Shown here one piece after another: positions 6,959-8,190 of a stretch of DNA of 8,190 nt. A program made the translations under genes and the position numbers. The notes under the pieces were generated by a model. It saw only the letters and a program-made list of their open reading frames with translations, was not told the origin of the DNA and ran no database searches. This DNA comes from Gammaproteobacteria bacterium. GTDB taxonomy: Bacteria; Pseudomonadota; Gammaproteobacteria; Eutrophobiales; Eutrophobiaceae. Location of the stretch: the NCBI GenBank assembly GCA_009843675.1, contig VYCZ01000125.1, positions 1-8,190 on the forward strand, read 5' to 3'. Each line of letters begins with the position of its first letter. The first letter of the stretch is position 1.

Positions 6959-6978
6959 CGGATAACCCGGGTTATCCG
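6959..6978. promoter_or_regulatory. 20-bp perfect palindrome upstream of the MmeI-type gene
   Basis: CGGATAACCCGGGTTATCCG is identical on both strands without a gap. It lies 29 bp before the start codon of the restriction enzyme gene. On the minus strand a TATACG-like -10 sits at its upstream edge (TTTATACGGATAACC), so a bound protein or an RNA hairpin here could control transcription or early translation. No controller-protein gene is visible nearby. Confidence 0.65.
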
Positions 6979-6988
6979 TATAAAGAAA

Positions 6989-6998
6989 TTTTCTCACA
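6989..6998. promoter_or_regulatory. Third copy of the TTTTCTCACA half-site
   Basis: TTTTCTCACA also forms the right half of the palindrome at 738-753 (744-753) and, with one change, of the site at 7074-7089. Here it stands alone, 60 bp upstream of the MmeI-type gene and 11 bp from the 20-bp palindrome. A short AT-rich match, so chance is possible. Confidence 0.25.
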
Positions 6999-7249
6999 AA
7001 CAGCCGATGATGAGAATTGCTCCCACACACTGAAGCCGAAACTACGGGCAATAGTCATGTTTTTTCGCAAAAATGTGAGTTTTCCCACATTTTTGACGAT
7101 TTTTTCCTTTTCAATCCAGCCGGCCCGGATAAAATCATTATTGCCATACGGAAACCCGGCGCGATCGGTCCGGCATGAACAAGAATAAACAACGCCGGTT
7201 GACCGGTCGAATGGAATTCAGGATGTTGTCTGCCCATATACCCGAGGGC

Positions 7250-7274
7250 GGCCCGGTTCGTATGCGCCCGGGCC
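7250..7274 (+). other. Hairpin 1 of repeat copy B
   Basis: GGCCCGG (7250-7256) pairs with CCGGGCC (7268-7274), 11-nt loop. Compared with copy A one base pair has changed on both sides (T-A to C-G), and the loop sequence has changed freely. The next 27 bases, from 7275, are nearly identical to copy A. Confidence 0.75.
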
Positions 7275-7297
7275 ACGGATCAGGGACAGCCCGAGGG

Positions 7298-7350
7298 CGC
7301 CAAGGGGGTGGTTTTACACCTGTCCACCTCCCAAGCCACCCCCTTTGGCG
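7298..7350 (+). other. Hairpin 2 of repeat copy B
   Basis: CGCCAAGGGGGTGG (7298-7311) pairs with CCACCCCCTTTGGCG (7336-7350) with one bulged base and a 24-nt loop. Several pairs differ from copy A (for example the C-G near the loop is now T-A, and G-C pairs are now A-T), yet both stems stay paired and both have one extra base in the right arm. Confidence 0.75.
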
Positions 7351-7429
7351 AGGGCATGGGGCAACAACTCCGGAGGGCGCCCCGCCGAGGTTGCCGGAAG
7401 GACCGGGCCGGTATCAACCCGACTGAATG

Positions 7430-7438
7430 TGTTATACT
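7430..7438 (+). promoter_or_regulatory. Extended -10 promoter of the coiled-coil nuclease-like gene
   Basis: TGT followed by TATACT (7433-7438), 38 bp before the ATG at 7477; the hexamer at the -35 distance is weak. It lies downstream of repeat copy B, so the repeat need not be part of this transcript. Confidence 0.5.
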
Positions 7439-7462
7439 GGCAGCATATCAAACCACAGCATA

Positions 7463-7468
7463 AGGAGG
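7463..7468 (+). promoter_or_regulatory. Ribosome binding site of the coiled-coil nuclease-like gene
   Basis: AGGAGG eight bases before ATG 7477. The frame is open upstream to 7345, but this site and the promoter at 7433-7438 fix the start at 7477. Confidence 0.8.
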
Positions 7469-7476
7469 ATTTACCC

Positions 7477-8085
7477 ATGAGTGCGCATACTGAACAACCC
7501 CCTGCCACCCCGGAGGAAATCTGGGCTATCCTGCGCGCAATCACCCGGAAGCAGGAAGAGGCGGACGAACGGGCGGACGAACAGCGGCAGCAGGACCGCC
7601 TGAAGGCAAAGCAGGATCGTCAAAAGGCAGAGCAAGAACGCGAGCGGGACCACCAAAAGGCAGAGCAGGAAATCCGGGATATCAGACGGATCATGGCCGA
7701 AACCGCTGAGGAACACCGCAAGTGGTTGGAGGAAGACCGCAAGCGGTCGCAAGAAGCCGCCGAGTGGGCAAAGGAAGCCAAGGAACGGTCAAAAGAAGCG
7801 GAAATACGTTTGAAAAAGGCGGAAGAGATGTTTGCCGGCCAGTGGGGCAAGCTGGCGGAGAGCCTGGTTGAAGGCAAACTCGTGGAACTGTTACAGGCCC
7901 GGAACATTGATGTGTATCACACCTCTGCGCGGGTCAGGGGGCAACACGGCCCGGCACAATGGGAATACGACGTTGTGGCCCCCAATGGCGAGGAGGTGGT
8001 CGTGGTGGAGGTGAAGTCCACCATGAAAGTGGCTAATGTGCTCGCATTTCTGGTTGGCGGGCGGGTCCTGTCGATGAAGTCATAG
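7477..8085 (+). CDS. Coiled-coil protein with PD-(D/E)XK nuclease-like domain, probably 3' truncated
   Basis: 202 residues. Residues about 24-118 are a highly charged Glu/Lys/Arg/Gln coiled coil with an internal repeat (QKAEQE twice, 49-54 and 60-65). The second part resembles the DUF3782-type predicted nucleases: GQWGKLAESLVEGKLVELL (121-139), a strand with VYHTSARVRG, then YDVVAPNGEEVVVVEVKST, giving D165 and E178-x-K180 of the PD-(D/E)XK signature. In full-length relatives as I recall them another 70 or so residues with a conserved YGAVA...RYAxxxGLFV region follow. Here the similarity ends at about VANV (residue 188) and 14 unrelated residues lead to the stop. The core active-site residues are present but the fold is probably incomplete. 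Substrate and role of this family are not established. Expression signals look intact. Confidence 0.75.
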   Translation: MSAHTEQPPATPEEIWAILRAITRKQEEADERADEQRQQDRLKAKQDRQKAEQERERDHQKAEQEIRDIRRIMAETAEEHRKWLEEDRKRSQEAAEWAKEAKERSKEAEIRLKKAEEMFAGQWGKLAESLVEGKLVELLQARNIDVYHTSARVRGQHGPAQWEYDVVAPNGEEVVVVEVKSTMKVANVLAFLVGGRVLSMKS

Positions 8086-8110
8086 CCGCGTTTCTTTGTC
8101 TCTTTCATGG

Positions 8111-8190
8111 TCACAGTGCCAGTAGCAACATAAAAACGACGATTGCGATAACGCACAGCGCCGTAATCCAGGCCAGTATGCTGAACAGAT
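8111..8190 (-). CDS. Possible C-terminus of a membrane protein entering from the right
   Basis: The last 80 bases on the minus strand are open and read LFSILAWITALCVIAIVVFM then LLLAL and a TGA at 8111-8113. This is a strongly hydrophobic stretch of about 25 residues, the right size for one membrane-spanning helix at the end of a protein. It would converge with the truncated nuclease-like gene, 25 bp away. The stretch is short and I do not recognise a family, so it may be a chance frame. Confidence 0.4.
   Translation of the reverse strand, partial: LFSILAWITALCVIAIVVFMLLLAL

Larger units (their letters stand above)
7060..7350 (+). repeat. Structured interspersed repeat, copy B
   Basis: Counterpart of 723-1016: T6 run (7060-7065) and CAA, palindrome-like TGTGAG-TTTT-CCCACA (7074-7089), TAAAATCA (7130-7137), CCATACGGAAAC (7144-7155), a divergent middle, then hairpins at 7250-7274 and 7298-7350. 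Spacing from the palindrome to hairpin 1 is 176 nt, the same as in copy A. It fills most of the 6930-7476 gap between the leftward MmeI-type gene and the rightward coiled-coil gene. After it, GGCAAC (7360-7365) and GTTGCC (7390-7395) can form a further weak stem not shared with copy A. Confidence 0.75.

Noticed and set aside
6865..7188. 107-codon plus-strand frame over the start of the MmeI-type gene and the left of copy B
   Set aside because: It crosses the 20-bp palindrome and the repeat, has no family features, and overlaps the MmeI-type gene start on the other strand.
7471..7907. Minus-strand frames rich in Leu or Ser opposite the coiled coil
   Set aside because: They are complements of Glu/Lys/Arg-rich codons of the real gene and have no start signals.

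Overview
The window looks like accessory DNA from a Gram-negative proteobacterium, most likely a gammaproteobacterium. A TonB-dependent outer-membrane receptor with the EEIIVTAQKRE N-terminus typical of that group gives the cell envelope type. The other genes (DUF4143-type ATPase, clan AA aspartic protease, HigBA remnant, MmeI-type restriction enzyme, coiled-coil PD-(D/E)XK protein) belong to horizontally moving families. No tRNA, rRNA, CRISPR array or recognisable transposase was seen.

Layout. (1) 1-643, minus: the N-terminal part of a DUF4143-type AAA ATPase that leaves the window. (2) 723-1016: copy A of a structured repeat of about 294 bp. (3) 986-1549, minus: a two-gene unit, a retropepsin-like aspartic protease followed by a 52-codon ORF that ends inside the repeat hairpin. 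(4) 1885-3646, plus: a TonB-dependent receptor broken by an internal deletion and frame change. (5) 3679-4022, minus: an intact HigA antitoxin behind a HigB toxin gene cut down to 26 codons, with a promoter and a likely autoregulatory operator. (6) 4140-6929, minus: a full-length MmeI-family (Type IIL) restriction-modification protein with a cysteine in methyltransferase motif IV and a perfect 20-bp palindrome upstream. (7) 7060-7350: copy B of the repeat. (8) 7477-8085, plus: a coiled-coil protein with a nuclease-like domain that stops early. (9) 8111-8190, minus: possible hydrophobic C-terminus of a gene entering from the right.

The most unusual signal is the repeat pair. The two copies are about 6.3 kb apart and have diverged to roughly 70 percent identity in their first 80 bases. 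They keep the same spacing between an upstream palindrome and two hairpins. Both hairpin stems change by compensatory substitutions, while the linker between them is nearly invariant. This is what selection on a structure looks like, and I cannot match the element to a named family. Both copies lie just upstream of a leftward accessory gene.

The second theme is decay. The HigB toxin, the receptor, the nuclease-like protein and probably the small ORF next to the protease are all truncated or internally deleted, while HigA, the protease and the MmeI-type reading frame remain open. The region is best read as an accessory island in turnover rather than one coherent operon.
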